Source of the DNA: a virus
DNA: 64,000 bases
Direction: 5' to 3' (one strand)
Virus record (IMG/VR): IMGVR_UViG_3300025030_000038
Span: 62,001 to 126,000 of that record
Numbering within the stretch: position 1 is the first letter of the stretch; each line of letters begins with the position of its first letter. The notes beneath the pieces are model-generated. The model ran no database searches. It had not been told where the DNA came from and worked only from the letters and a program-made list of their open reading frames with translations. Made by a program: the position numbers and the translations under genes. Below, piece by piece: positions 14,944-23,425 of this stretch.

Positions 14944-15582
14944 TCAAGGGTCGGTAGGTTGATTTGTCTTCCGAGACCGATACTTCTCTCGGAGCATAAC
15001 GAGGCGAACGGCCCCCTCTGCGGTATCCGCACAGTCCTCTACACCGGTCTGGATGTGACGGGCCCAGAAATCATTGCAGCACCCGGGGTCACACTTCGAT
15101 ACCTCGAATCCTGGGTGGTCATCCATGACCCGCTGCATCTCAATCTCTTCCAAAGTGGCTTGGTCTTGAGCGGCTGCGGCGTCGGCAATCACCTTCTCTA
15201 GCCGCTGGACTTCCAGGGTTAGGCGGGTGATCTCAGCACGAGCATCCTGAAGTCGTTGTGCGGAACTACTCACATCGTATTGCACTCGTTCTGCGGCCAG
15301 CTCATTCCCAAGTACTGCACGTTGTCGAGCCTCTGCATCTCGTTCCGACGTGCGGGTTTGGACCTCTTCGGTCAGACGAGCAACTTCAGCCTCAGCTTTC
15401 TTGGCACGGGCCACCATCCGTTCAAGCTGACAATGCTCGCACATGATTCGAGCCCCACATTGATCACAGGGGCTACAACAGGCGTGGTCATGCATGATGA
15501 TGCCACCGCTGGGACCACCATGGCAAATACAATGACAGATGGTTGCTTCGGGGTGGCTACATTTGGGCAGGATAAGGTCCAT
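14944..15582 (-). CDS. Coiled-coil protein with N-terminal Cys/His-rich region
   Basis: The first 55 residues hold many Cys and His (CSHPEATICHCICHGG, CCSPCDQCGARIMCEHCQ), likely binding two or more zinc ions. Residues about 55-155 form a long charged coiled coil. The C-terminus has another Cys cluster (CDPGCCNDFW) near 166. The start at ATG 15582 is preferred over a GTG two codons upstream. No family is recognised. Zinc-bound oligomer formation is an inference. Confidence 0.7.
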   Translation of the reverse strand: MDLILPKCSHPEATICHCICHGGPSGGIIMHDHACCSPCDQCGARIMCEHCQLERMVARAKKAEAEVARLTEEVQTRTSERDAEARQRAVLGNELAAERVQYDVSSSAQRLQDARAEITRLTLEVQRLEKVIADAAAAQDQATLEEIEMQRVMDDHPGFEVSKCDPGCCNDFWARHIQTGVEDCADTAEGAVRLVMLREKYRSRKTNQPTDP

Positions 15583-15594
15583 TGCCACAACCCC

Positions 15595-15894
15595 CTATAC
15601 GAACATCGCTAGTGAGTCGTTCCCACTATCGAACCTCACCCCACAGCGAACCAGCGTCAGCACGTCGGCCTCGGTGGCCACTGCCCCCAGGGCATCAATG
15701 TCCACCGCGAGCCAGATTTCGTCATGCTCCGCACAAGGAATCATGTCTTTTGTTCCTGGCACGAGCTGGTCGAGCAATAGGAACGCACACAGGTCTGGGC
15801 GAGTGCTGAGCTTGTTTTCAACATGCTCGAACTTGAACAACTCGTAGTTGTAGTCCTCGTCGCTCAGACGCCGGAACTCGTTTCGGATGTCCAC
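15595..15894 (-). CDS. Hypothetical protein (99 aa)
   Basis: A soluble acidic protein with mixed helix and strand and a hydrophobic centre (LCAFLLLDQLVPG). Its first base is also the last base of the upstream gene's stop (a one-base overlap). Unrecognised. Confidence 0.68.
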   Translation of the reverse strand: MDIRNEFRRLSDEDYNYELFKFEHVENKLSTRPDLCAFLLLDQLVPGTKDMIPCAEHDEIWLAVDIDALGAVATEADVLTLVRCGVRFDSGNDSLAMFV

Positions 15895-16160
15895 TACGCA
15901 CTTACCTGGGCCTGAACTGCCACTCGACGATACACGGGGGTGTTGGCGAGAATGTCATCCTTGCAGACAACATAGATACGGTCTGGCGGGTTGCCCACAA
16001 TCTCTGAGGGGATCTCCTCAGTGCGGATCGCCTTGAAGCGGACGATCCCCTCCGAAGTGATCTGATAGCCCTGTCCGTTGTGGTCGGACACTTCCCAGAT
16101 GGTCTGCTGGGTGTCCTGGTCAAAAGAAGCGCGGAGGAGCTGAAGGTCGTTCTGGTTCAT
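15894..16160 (-). CDS. Hypothetical protein (88 aa)
   Basis: The protein is beta rich with a short helical start (MNQNDLQLLRASF) and ends AVQAQVSA. No domain recognised. It is the first gene after RNA element 1, so its translation could be influenced by that hairpin. Confidence 0.68.
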   Translation of the reverse strand: MNQNDLQLLRASFDQDTQQTIWEVSDHNGQGYQITSEGIVRFKAIRTEEIPSEIVGNPPDRIYVVCKDDILANTPVYRRVAVQAQVSA

Positions 16161-16210
16161 TTTGGGTCGATTCCATTCAATGGGGTTTGAGAGAACATAC
16201 TGAGGAGGGC

Positions 16211-16270
16211 AGGAAGCCTATTTTTTCCAATCCCTCTTGCGAGGGAGTTATTGTAGAAGGAAGGCTTCCT
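16211..16270 (-). ncRNA. Structured RNA element 1
   Basis: Outer arms AGGAAGCC (16211) and GGCTTCCT (16263) are perfectly complementary. Inside, TCCCTC-TTGC-GAGGGA forms a hairpin that on the minus strand has the stable GCAA tetraloop. It lies between the genes starting at 16160 and ending at 16295. A related element is at 16560, so this is a repeated feature. Confidence 0.55.
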
Positions 16271-16294
16271 ATGGCCTCAGCGAGAATTGGTGGG

Positions 16295-16495
16295 CTAGGC
16301 AGCCGTGGGAGCTTCAGGAGCAGCTGCCGGTGCGGCCACTGCGACCTTGAGGTTTGCATACCCCTGGTACTGACTCGTCAGGGCCTGTGTGGCCTGTGCC
16401 TTGGTGGTCTCATCCGTGGATTCAGTTGCGATCTGCTTGAGGGTTGCTTCCAGGTGCTGGATGCGACGGGCCTGATTTACCTTCGATGCACTCAT
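16295..16495 (-). CDS. Small helical protein with Ala/Pro tail (66 aa)
   Basis: Starting at ATG 16495, the product is MSASKVNQARRIQHLEATLKQ..., an amphipathic coiled coil followed by an Ala-Pro-rich tail (AVAAPAAAPEAPTAA). It is flanked on both sides by the structured elements. A longer frame to 16615 would run through element 2 and is rejected. Confidence 0.65.
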   Translation of the reverse strand: MSASKVNQARRIQHLEATLKQIATESTDETTKAQATQALTSQYQGYANLKVAVAAPAAAPEAPTAA

Positions 16496-16559
16496 TGTCT
16501 TGGTACCTTGGGTTAGATGGTCAATTGGTTGCTGGTTACGGGAAAACGTCCGGGATGGC

Positions 16560-16613
16560 GAGGAGGCTAATTTTGCAATTCTCCCTTGCGGGAGATTAGA
16601 AGGAAGCCACCTC
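16560..16613 (-). ncRNA. Structured RNA element 2
   Basis: GAGG-A-GGCT at 16560 pairs with AGCC-A-CCTC ending 16613, with an internal CTCCC-TTGC-GGGAG hairpin (GCAA loop on the minus strand) and a CTAAT/ATTAG pair. Arrangement, spacing and the neighbouring TTAGAAGGA match element 1. It is 65 bases upstream of the gene starting at 16495. Confidence 0.55.
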
Positions 16614-16647
16614 ATGGCCCGGAAACAAACATAGCGCGGAAGGCGTG

Positions 16648-16684
16648 GGGTCTAGTTCGTGAAATGAGTTTAGAAGGAAGACCC
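16648..16684 (-). ncRNA. Structured RNA element 3 (short form)
   Basis: GGGTCT at 16648 pairs with AGACCC at 16679, and TTAGAAGGA precedes the second arm exactly as in element 2. The inner hairpin is missing. It lies just past the stop of the TerD-like gene on the minus strand. Weaker than the other two copies. Confidence 0.4.
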
Positions 16685-16705
16685 TACATGGCCGCGCCGA
16701 TTATC

Positions 16706-18958
16706 TTACGCTGGAATCAACTCCAGGAGGTTGTCTATCGAATAGACCTTCGTGAAGACAGTATCCACTGTGGGCTTCTGCAACCCGATGTACACACTGT
16801 ACACGTCTTTACTCTTGCTGGCGGGTCTCTGGCTGAGCAAATCGACCAGATACTGTACCGTGAGGTACTTTCGGTCTACCATTGCCTTGGCGAGGAGACC
16901 AGCACTGACCCGATTTTGTTCAACCCGATTGAAATTGGCCATCCCCTTCATGTACAGGTGAAGCCACTTCCCGACCCATTCCCCGCGGTCATTGCGCATG
17001 AACACCAGCGGGAGAGCAATCTGTCCCTTGCCACGAAGGTCTGACTTCACGCGAACCGTGCTGGCCTCAAAAGGCTTCCCCTTCTGTTCCTTGGTGCGCT
17101 CCATGAAGCCAAAGAATGCCTCTTCTGCCTCATCATAGCTATTACCCGAGAACACATTGACCTGAGGGACAATGTATTGGCAGTCGGCCTTCTCAAGGTC
17201 CACGTCAATGAACTCTGAAGCTCCATTGGGGGCACTGGTAATGTCCCCGCTATGGGTCATAAACCCTCCGAACCCACCACGGAGGTCGGTCCAGGAGCAC
17301 TGACTCAGGGCCTGGAAACTCTTGTCCAGGGTGAACACGCTCAGATCATAGTCCGTACGCTCGGTAGCTTCCTTCCAGTAGACAAAGAATCGCAGGAGCC
17401 CCCTGGGGACTGGCATCACTGAACCACGGGGCAGGATCCCAAACCCATCGGACTTGTTCTTCTCAGACAGCGGGAGCGCAATTCCGAGAGCTGCGGTCTC
17501 CACAAACAGGCTAGTGACATCCGGGAGACGACGTAGGATCTCCGCGTCAAAAATACGGTTGAATGCCTCCACGGTATCCTGGCTGAGGGGCTGGCGGTCC
17601 TCTGCCTCCACCCAGGCCTTGCCCTTGCTGTTGGTGAAGATACGAACGGTTCCTGCCACAATGCGGTTCTGGAGGTGTTCCCGCACAGACAGGATCACCC
17701 GACCGGAGACCTTCTCGATCACATCCCGGACCTTGAGCAGTAGGTATCCCGTAGGCATGCCTTCATGCGGACCGGACTCCACGTCCGAAGCCACAACCAG
17801 CAATCGATCCAGGTTCCGGAACAGCATCCCGGGAGCCGTTGCCAAAAGGTCAATGGCCCCAAACACATCCTTCTTGGATAGTGCCAGTTCCACTTTGCCA
17901 GCCAGCGAGGCAGCCTTCTTGTCTCCACGGGCCACCGCAAAAACATCCCTACCTGGGCCCTTGAACTCGTGGGGGTGGACTCGTTCCCCAAGGCGCTTCC
18001 ACACCTCGGCATGCTTGTTGACATCGGCAAGCTTCCACTCGGCATTCTGAACCACCTCATCGAGGGCACGCATCAGGTTACGCCGAATGGGGCGGCTCAT
18101 TGACTTGAACTTCGTGGGCTTTTCCAGGGTCTCATCACCCCCAGAGATGATGCAGGCTAGACGGAGGACATCGATCACCGTGTCTACCAAGATGGACTGG
18201 TTGTTCTCAATGCGAGCCTTGTTGATGATGGCCCGGTTCTCACGAATTGGAATGCTAACCGGTTGCTCCTCGTATAGACAGAGCTGTGCCACATCCTTGA
18301 GCAAGGCCCTGTCACCGTCACTCAGGGGCACCTTGGAGCCAGCAAGCATGTGGTACAGGGTAACAGACTCCTCCAACAGGGACCCGCCCAAATGGAGCAC
18401 TGTGAGCTTCCTGACCGAATCTGGGATGAATTCTTCCTGGTTTGCTACCATTTCCTCATAGGAATGGAGGTACCTCCCGTAACCGGGGAGGCTCAAGAGA
18501 TTGACATACTCTTGGTACCCAACAGGGAACTTGGCGGTATGCCCTGCAAACAATGCCTCATAGGAGCGGATGTCTTGGACGCCTAGACCCTTCTGGTTGA
18601 GTCTTGCGTCTACAAGGCAGGCCATCCAAAATTCCTTGGTGTCAGGAACGTTCTCGGGGAAGTTCTTGAAGTAGACGTTGTGTTTGACATGATCCCCAAC
18701 CATCTCCTGAGCAATCGTGAGAAGCTGGGCAGACATCCCCACAACGTCTTCCGTCCGCTGGGACGCAAGGTACGTGAACAAATCTCCGGAAAGCTTGAAG
18801 CCAATGGAGATCAGGGCACAGTCGAGCTGGCGAGTGATGGCTGCCCCCACCAGTTGATTGGTCCCACTTGTGAGGATGGCAAAAGCCGGAACCCGCTTGG
18901 TACGGGTGACAATTGTCTTGAATTGATCAACACCTGACGGTGACTTGGTGGTGGGCAT
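16706..18958 (-). CDS. Large protein with C-terminal TerD-like domain (750 aa)
   Basis: The N-terminal 480 residues are helical and unrecognised. Residues about 540-640 match the TerD/stress-protein beta fold: DYDLSVFTLDK, CSWTDLRGG, MTHSGDITSAPNGASEFIDVDL, and QYIVPQVNVFSGNSY, which contain the conserved S-G-D calcium-type loop. TerD-like domains occur in bacterial tellurium-resistance and phage-defence-associated complexes, often alongside VWA and kinase proteins such as those at 34-36 kb here. The start is the first ATG after a 45-base gap. The link to those genes is inference. Confidence 0.7.
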   Translation of the reverse strand: MPTTKSPSGVDQFKTIVTRTKRVPAFAILTSGTNQLVGAAITRQLDCALISIGFKLSGDLFTYLASQRTEDVVGMSAQLLTIAQEMVGDHVKHNVYFKNFPENVPDTKEFWMACLVDARLNQKGLGVQDIRSYEALFAGHTAKFPVGYQEYVNLLSLPGYGRYLHSYEEMVANQEEFIPDSVRKLTVLHLGGSLLEESVTLYHMLAGSKVPLSDGDRALLKDVAQLCLYEEQPVSIPIRENRAIINKARIENNQSILVDTVIDVLRLACIISGGDETLEKPTKFKSMSRPIRRNLMRALDEVVQNAEWKLADVNKHAEVWKRLGERVHPHEFKGPGRDVFAVARGDKKAASLAGKVELALSKKDVFGAIDLLATAPGMLFRNLDRLLVVASDVESGPHEGMPTGYLLLKVRDVIEKVSGRVILSVREHLQNRIVAGTVRIFTNSKGKAWVEAEDRQPLSQDTVEAFNRIFDAEILRRLPDVTSLFVETAALGIALPLSEKNKSDGFGILPRGSVMPVPRGLLRFFVYWKEATERTDYDLSVFTLDKSFQALSQCSWTDLRGGFGGFMTHSGDITSAPNGASEFIDVDLEKADCQYIVPQVNVFSGNSYDEAEEAFFGFMERTKEQKGKPFEASTVRVKSDLRGKGQIALPLVFMRNDRGEWVGKWLHLYMKGMANFNRVEQNRVSAGLLAKAMVDRKYLTVQYLVDLLSQRPASKSKDVYSVYIGLQKPTVDTVFTKVYSIDNLLELIPA

Positions 18959-19003
18959 GACCTGTTTACACTTTCGGTTGCATCTTGGATGGGAAATCGT
19001 ACC

Positions 19004-19996
19004 CTAGTGAGTTGACTTCACGACCGACCGGATTGCTGCATAGTATTGGCCCAGCATGGTCTTGAACTTACCTGAGGCATCCAACTTGGCCTGGATGGTG
19101 GCGAACATGTTGTCGTAGTTGAAGGCGTAGTCCCGATAGGCAGTCAGGAGGCGCTCCGGCTCCATGGAGTCCTGATCCCTGCCATCCATCACATGAACCC
19201 CCATTCCCTCGGGGACCATCCCTGGAACCCCACCACTAAAGGCATACAGGACAGGGAGTCCACAGCTCAATGCCTGGGGGACCGTCTTGGGAGCAGCATC
19301 CCTGTAAGTCAGGTTGAGGAATCCATGGCACCTATTTAGCCACTCGGCTATGCTCTTGGGGTCTTCGAGATACCCAATAGGGCGCACATTCTTGGGTAGG
19401 TGCCCGAGAACTGTGGGGCAGGTTCCAATGAGCAGGATGTCCACTTCTGGAACCAGTCTGGCAAACCCGAGAACCGAGCCCAGTCGCTTCTCGGAACGTG
19501 CCCAATTCGAGGCACAAGCGGCGAAAGTGAAGCGTCGCTCAAAACGCCTACTCTCCGTATTCTGGTAGTTGAAGACCTTGGGGTCCACCCAATGGTGGAT
19601 GACCTGATGGGACTTCAGGGTCCCAATATGGTTATCTGCGCAGCCATTCAAGTTGCAGCGGCAACTAAAAGTCTCCATGCTGTAGTCGGAGATGAAGATG
19701 ACCTCATCAGACTGTTTGGCAGCTTCCACATAGGGGACATTGCGCTCCCGCAACCCGTCCTGCCAGAACATCCCGTCCATCCGTTTCACACGGGGGGCGT
19801 TTAGCTCAAGGGCATGCTTTGGGTAGATGTCATTGGTGAAGATGACCTGAGCCCTCTTGGGGTCCTCCACCCACATGCAATCGTAGGCATCGGCGTTTTC
19901 CCTCAGGTACCGGACCACGTCATTCTCGATGGGGCCCCCGTTGCCACGGTGCTCGGGACGCTCGGACGAGTTGGAACAATCGTAGATGGTCAACAT
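19004..19996 (-). CDS. GT4-like glycosyltransferase
   Basis: The protein (330 aa) shows a two-domain GT-B layout. The C-terminal domain has FAACASNWARSEKRLGSVLG (residues about 172-192), DILLIGTCP, PIGYLEDPKSIAEWL, and the donor-binding segment NLTYRDAAPKTVPQALSCGLPVLYAFSGG. These correspond to the E-x7-E-like region of family 4 enzymes, although the glutamates are not exactly kept. It may glycosylate a phage or host molecule. It lies four bases after the radical-SAM-like gene. Confidence 0.75.
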   Translation of the reverse strand: MLTIYDCSNSSERPEHRGNGGPIENDVVRYLRENADAYDCMWVEDPKRAQVIFTNDIYPKHALELNAPRVKRMDGMFWQDGLRERNVPYVEAAKQSDEVIFISDYSMETFSCRCNLNGCADNHIGTLKSHQVIHHWVDPKVFNYQNTESRRFERRFTFAACASNWARSEKRLGSVLGFARLVPEVDILLIGTCPTVLGHLPKNVRPIGYLEDPKSIAEWLNRCHGFLNLTYRDAAPKTVPQALSCGLPVLYAFSGGVPGMVPEGMGVHVMDGRDQDSMEPERLLTAYRDYAFNYDNMFATIQAKLDASGKFKTMLGQYYAAIRSVVKSTH

Positions 19997-19999
19997 TGG

Positions 20000-20980
20000 T
20001 CAAACTCCAATTACGGGCAGACGAATCCGCTTGGTGGGTGCCTCAGAGGCAGGGGTTTCCTCATAGTCGGGAGCCATAAGTTCCCTGAACTTGTTGAGAA
20101 AATCAATGCACACATCTAGGCAGTTGCGACTACAGATGGGGTCCGCATGAATGTCATGGCCCTTCAGCCAATTGATGCGTTCCTCCCGCATCTGTGGGCT
20201 CACCCGGCCGATGGGTTCCCCCTGCTCTCGCATGTAGATGACACACGGGAAGTGGAAGGGGCCCGCAACCACACAATCGTCCCAAGCAAGGTGGCAGCGG
20301 TTCGCATCCCCTGCTTGGAGGCCACGGACATTCCGACCCGCCTTGAGGTTGTTGACCCGATACTTGAGAATCGGGTGTGCGTCCAGGATCTCTTCAGGGA
20401 TACCCAACACACCCTCCAGGGTTTCATTAAACTGGGCGGCCGAGATGATTCGGATGTCCGCCACCCCAAGGTTGTGGGCAAACAGAACCGTATCCTTCAG
20501 CTGGGCGAGGTTGTCCTGGTTCAGGACCACCCCCACGGTCACGTAGGTCTTGGAGGACAGGTACCGAATGCTCTCCACGATCCGGTCGAATTTTCCCTTG
20601 ACCCCAGCCATCTTGTCGGCATCTTCAGCGCAACAAGCGTCCAGGGATACCGAGAAGTCATTGGCCCCTGCCGCCAGGAGCTTGTCGTACAGGGACTGCG
20701 GTGCTGACCCGTTCGTGGAGATGGCAATACGTTCCACCCCACGGGCCTTGCAGTAGGCGACCAGTTCTACCAGCCCCTTGTAGACGGTTGGCTCACCACC
20801 CGAGAACCGGACGTTCTTGAGCCCATGGGGCTCCCCTGCCTTGGACTCGATCTGGTCGTAGTTGAAGGATGCCTTGCGGTCACCGTCCACAAATGACGCA
20901 TACACGCCATGTTCGGTGGCCAGGGTGGCAAGAGAATGGGCAAGCAGGTATTCTTGAACGAGCAACTTGGAGGGGTTCAT
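20000..20980 (-). CDS. Radical-SAM-fold protein lacking the CxxxCxxC motif
   Basis: From ATG 20980 (MNPSKLL), residues about 54-200 carry the barrel signatures RFSGGEPTVYKG, IAISTNGSA and FSVSLDACC, and the end has a SPASM-like cysteine set (CHLAWDDC, FPCVIYM, DPICSRNCLDVCIDF). The first 70 residues contain no cysteine, so the [4Fe-4S]-SAM ligands expected there are missing. It may be a degenerate or non-canonical member. Coupled to the glycosyltransferase, so joint action on a glycan or peptide is possible. Confidence 0.72.
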   Translation of the reverse strand: MNPSKLLVQEYLLAHSLATLATEHGVYASFVDGDRKASFNYDQIESKAGEPHGLKNVRFSGGEPTVYKGLVELVAYCKARGVERIAISTNGSAPQSLYDKLLAAGANDFSVSLDACCAEDADKMAGVKGKFDRIVESIRYLSSKTYVTVGVVLNQDNLAQLKDTVLFAHNLGVADIRIISAAQFNETLEGVLGIPEEILDAHPILKYRVNNLKAGRNVRGLQAGDANRCHLAWDDCVVAGPFHFPCVIYMREQGEPIGRVSPQMREERINWLKGHDIHADPICSRNCLDVCIDFLNKFRELMAPDYEETPASEAPTKRIRLPVIGV

Positions 20981-20987
20981 GGTCTTG

Positions 20988-21296
20988 TTACGCCTTGGGG
21001 GAAGGAAGTGAGAATGGCATGTTCTCCTCGTTGTCGTTCTGCTTTGCAATGGCTGCACGCAGTTCGGGCTCGAAGTGGTCCCCCCGCCATGAATTCACCC
21101 CGAAGGCCACCCCTTCCGTGTCCAGGTGATCTACGGCCAGCACCGCACAGCATCCCTGCTCGTCGAAGACCGTGGCGATGAACTCCCGTCCCTCAACATC
21201 CTTCCCGCCCAGGAAGCGCACGGCGTAGAAGGGGGCACCACCAACCCCGTTGCGATGTCTTACGATCTCGTGAACCTTGGCTACAACATTCTTCAT
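20988..21296 (-). CDS. Hypothetical protein (102 aa)
   Basis: The protein has the pattern FYAVRFLGGKD...EFIATVFDEQGCCAVLAVDHLDTEGVAFGVNSWRGD, an alternating beta structure similar to short phage proteins of unknown function. It sits seven bases upstream of the radical-SAM-like gene. Confidence 0.68.
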   Translation of the reverse strand: MKNVVAKVHEIVRHRNGVGGAPFYAVRFLGGKDVEGREFIATVFDEQGCCAVLAVDHLDTEGVAFGVNSWRGDHFEPELRAAIAKQNDNEENMPFSLPSPKA

Positions 21297-21303
21297 GGTT
21301 TCC

Positions 21304-21531
21304 TCACAACGCTTTCGTGACCAGTCCGGCGTGATACATTGTCATGGCTGCATCGAGTGCCTTCCCAGCTGCCTCGTGAGCCGTCATGAGGGAACGGAAC
21401 CGCTCCCGCCTCACATCACTGATCACCATGCCTTCGACGGCATCCTCGGCAATCACGAACGCACACGCCGCAAGCGCCTCACGCGCATCCCGCCACGTCT
21501 TCTTGACCATTTCATACTCGATTTCAGTCAT
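21304..21531 (-). CDS. Hypothetical helical protein (75 aa)
   Basis: A helical protein starting at ATG 21531 (MTEIEYEMVKKTWRDAREALAACAF); a start three codons upstream is possible. No family known. Spacing to the next gene is seven bases. Confidence 0.65.
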   Translation of the reverse strand: MTEIEYEMVKKTWRDAREALAACAFVIAEDAVEGMVISDVRRERFRSLMTAHEAAGKALDAAMTMYHAGLVTKAL

Positions 21532-21570
21532 GGGATTCACCTTCCAGCTTGTTCGGATTCAGCGAGCTTC

Positions 21571-21789
21571 TCACATCTCCCAGGCATGGCCAGGACCCTC
21601 GGCCCAACCGCGATCCTCCAGCGGACAGGGGCCACCCCCAGGAAAGCCATGGCCAGGGGCATCACACATCGAGCAACAGCGCGGCTCTTCGTAGCGTGCC
21701 TCCAGGGCATCCATGACACGATCCACCTCGGGATCCATGCAGCGACCGTCCTGGTGGCCGTAGTCAACCGCTTCTTGAGAGTGAACCAT
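21571..21789 (-). CDS. Small Cys-rich protein (72 aa)
   Basis: The first gene after promoter P5, starting at ATG 21789. It contains CCSMCDAPGHGFPGGGPCP, a zinc-knuckle-like cluster, and a charged helix before it (DPEVDRVMDALEARYEE). Function unknown. The 30-base gap to the next gene is the largest in this operon. Confidence 0.68.
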   Translation of the reverse strand: MVHSQEAVDYGHQDGRCMDPEVDRVMDALEARYEEPRCCSMCDAPGHGFPGGGPCPLEDRGWAEGPGHAWEM

Positions 21790-21808
21790 GGGGAACCTGC
21801 CTTCAATA

Positions 21809-21846
21809 CCCTATCGGCACGAGAACCCAACTTTTTAGGGAAATCG
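21809..21846 (-). promoter_or_regulatory. Phage promoter motif P5
   Basis: Minus strand: CCCTAAAAAGTTGG, then CGTGCCGATAGGG and TATTGAAGG, 20 bases from the start at 21789. Matches the family consensus well, including CGATTTC upstream of the A-run. Confidence 0.85.
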
Positions 21847-21857
21847 GTCAAGGGCCC

Positions 21858-22187
21858 CTACCTAGCCCCCAGTCTATCGAGCCGGGCATGCTCCTGTGAC
21901 ATCGCTTCCCGAAGGGCGTCTGCATATTTATCAAACCTAGCATGCTCAATAAAAGCGGTGACAGGCCTCAGGGACCCAACAGCCCCCTTCCAGCACACAA
22001 GCCACGGGCAACGATTGTCTGCATATCGCTTGCCAGTGTCGGTTCCGTCGAAGGTGATCGAAAAGTCCCCAAAAGCCACACGGCCCCCGTTGCCTATGAC
22101 CATACTTGCGGGGGGTGCTTTTTCCCATACTTCTGGCTGGCAGCAAGGGGCTGCGTACGTGCAGAGGAGCTTGCGTTTGCGACTCAT
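21858..22187 (-). CDS. Hypothetical protein (109 aa)
   Basis: This protein opens with a basic Cys-containing stretch (MSRKRKLLCTYAAPCC), has a beta-rich middle and a helical, charged end (DKYADALREAMSQEHARLD). Not recognised. It overlaps the upstream gene by four bases. Confidence 0.68.
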   Translation of the reverse strand: MSRKRKLLCTYAAPCCQPEVWEKAPPASMVIGNGGRVAFGDFSITFDGTDTGKRYADNRCPWLVCWKGAVGSLRPVTAFIEHARFDKYADALREAMSQEHARLDRLGAR

Positions 22188-22624
22188 GTGGTACCAGCCG
22201 AACCCACACCTGTAGGCTCATCCATCATCGTGAGCGTTGTCCCGCCACTACAGGAAACGACGCACCAGATCCTCCCCTGGGGGGCAGGTTCATGTAGTGC
22301 TCTCGCCACGTTGGGGTTGACCTCCGCAAGGAACCGGGCGCATTCCTGGCGGCTCATGGTCAAGATGAGGGTGGGCCGCTTGCCCCCACGTTCAATTTGG
22401 GCAAGGTCCTGGGGGGCTGATGGCATCTGCTGGGCAGCAACCGCCGCTAAAGCTTGGCCAATCAGATCGTTTGCATCTACGATCAGGACCACGGAATCCG
22501 CAGAGGGCTTCGCTCGAAGCCACCCTAATAACCTCGCCAATTCCTTGTTGTACTTGAACAGGTGAAACCGATCCCGCAAGGAGGAGTCTACACCACCCTG
22601 CCGCCGTCGTTCCTTCCGGTTCAT
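22184..22624 (-). CDS. Hypothetical protein (146 aa)
   Basis: I start it at ATG 22624 (MNRKERRRQGG), which overlaps the upstream stop by four bases; such a basic opening is typical of small phage proteins. The rest is mixed helix and strand with no recognised domain. It ends overlapping the next gene by four bases. Confidence 0.68.
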   Translation of the reverse strand: MNRKERRRQGGVDSSLRDRFHLFKYNKELARLLGWLRAKPSADSVVLIVDANDLIGQALAAVAAQQMPSAPQDLAQIERGGKRPTLILTMSRQECARFLAEVNPNVARALHEPAPQGRIWCVVSCSGGTTLTMMDEPTGVGSAGTT

Positions 22625-22869
22625 GCCCGCACCTGATGGCTTGGCACGACATACGAGGTACCATCCCATTCGCTGTATTCCTCAGCGGCTGCAATCACTC
22701 GCACACATTTGTTGATCGCCCATGCGATGCTCCCCACAGTTTCCTGGTCGCTGCCCTCCCCGAGGGCCGTGCGGCAGATGTGCACCTGTTCGAGGTCGCC
22801 AGCCGTAGTTGCTTCGGTCAAGAGTTGGCGGATTTGGCCGGATGTGACGGTCGCGGTCGTTGTGGTCAT
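22621..22869 (-). CDS. Hypothetical protein (82 aa)
   Basis: Started at ATG 22869 (MTTTTATVTSGQIRQLL), right after promoter P6; longer reading through the promoter is rejected. The protein is mostly helical (QLLTEATTAGDLEQVHICRTALG). Function unknown. Confidence 0.7.
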   Translation of the reverse strand: MTTTTATVTSGQIRQLLTEATTAGDLEQVHICRTALGEGSDQETVGSIAWAINKCVRVIAAAEEYSEWDGTSYVVPSHQVRA

Positions 22870-22883
22870 GTCGTATCCTCTAC

Positions 22884-22922
22884 CCCCTATCGGCACGGCA
22901 AGGCTACTTTTTAGTGAAAACG
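22884..22922 (-). promoter_or_regulatory. Phage promoter motif P6
   Basis: Minus strand: CACTAAAAAGTAGCC, then CGTGCCGATAGGGGG and TAGAGGATACGAC before ATG 22869. The upstream block lies in the last codons of the zinc-protein gene ending at 22904. Confidence 0.83.
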
Positions 22923-23260
22923 GCAGCCTCCACGAACCCACACCCCTCACACTCAACCACAGATGCCCCGTCGAACCGCGGGCTGTTCTGGTAGGGCATC
23001 CTGGCCCGGCTGTCACACTCGGGGCATCGCAGGCACCCGTACTGGTTAGCCTCCAGGTTGTCCATGTCCACCACCCCCGAGTCCCGGGTGACTTGGGGGG
23101 TGACTTGAGGGGTCGCTGCCTCAATGGCACGGACAATTCCCCGACGAAGTCTGCATCCCTGACATGAGGGGTCGTCACCCCCCAGGTGGTAGTCGTAGTG
23201 GCGGTGGAGGCCACACTCAACCAGGGTGTTGGCGATGTCGAATGGGTTGTTGTTAGCCAT
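22904..23260 (-). CDS. Zinc-binding protein with two CxxC sites
   Basis: From ATG 23260 (MANNNPFDIANTLVECG), residues 34-37 give CQGC and the C-terminal half reads CLRCPECDSRARMPY and CEGCGF, a zinc-ribbon core. A Pro-Gln-Val linker separates the halves. The start overlaps the upstream stop by eight bases. No function is known; zinc binding is expected. Confidence 0.7.
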   Translation of the reverse strand: MANNNPFDIANTLVECGLHRHYDYHLGGDDPSCQGCRLRRGIVRAIEAATPQVTPQVTRDSGVVDMDNLEANQYGCLRCPECDSRARMPYQNSPRFDGASVVECEGCGFVEAAVFTKK

Positions 23261-23417
23261 GACTTTGAACTTCGTGGGAGAACTTGGCATCCCCCGGTAG
23301 GATTGGTCGAAGTCTGGCCTCCGTTTCCCAGATATCCCTACAGAAGAACAAGCAGGTCGTGTAGTCCTGGTCCTCGTGGACCACAGGCACCCGACAAAGA
23401 CGTGTTGGTGCTGTCAT
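23253..23417 (-). CDS. Hypothetical protein (54 aa)
   Basis: ATG 23417 (MTAPTRLCRVPVVHE) is preferred because AGAGAG sits about ten bases upstream; an in-frame ATG at 23489 would add 24 residues but overlaps the neighbouring frame. The product is beta rich with CLFFC. Unrecognised. Confidence 0.55.
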   Translation of the reverse strand: MTAPTRLCRVPVVHEDQDYTTCLFFCRDIWETEARLRPILPGDAKFSHEVQSHG

Positions 23418-23425
23418 GTGCTGGG

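Noticed and set aside
16586-17044. Plus-strand frame of 152 residues starting near element 2
   Set aside because: It is antisense to the 3' end of the TerD-like gene and starts within the structured elements.
15165-18461. Several long plus-strand frames opposite minus genes
   Set aside because: They are antisense to well-supported minus genes, have biased composition and lack spaced ribosome sites.
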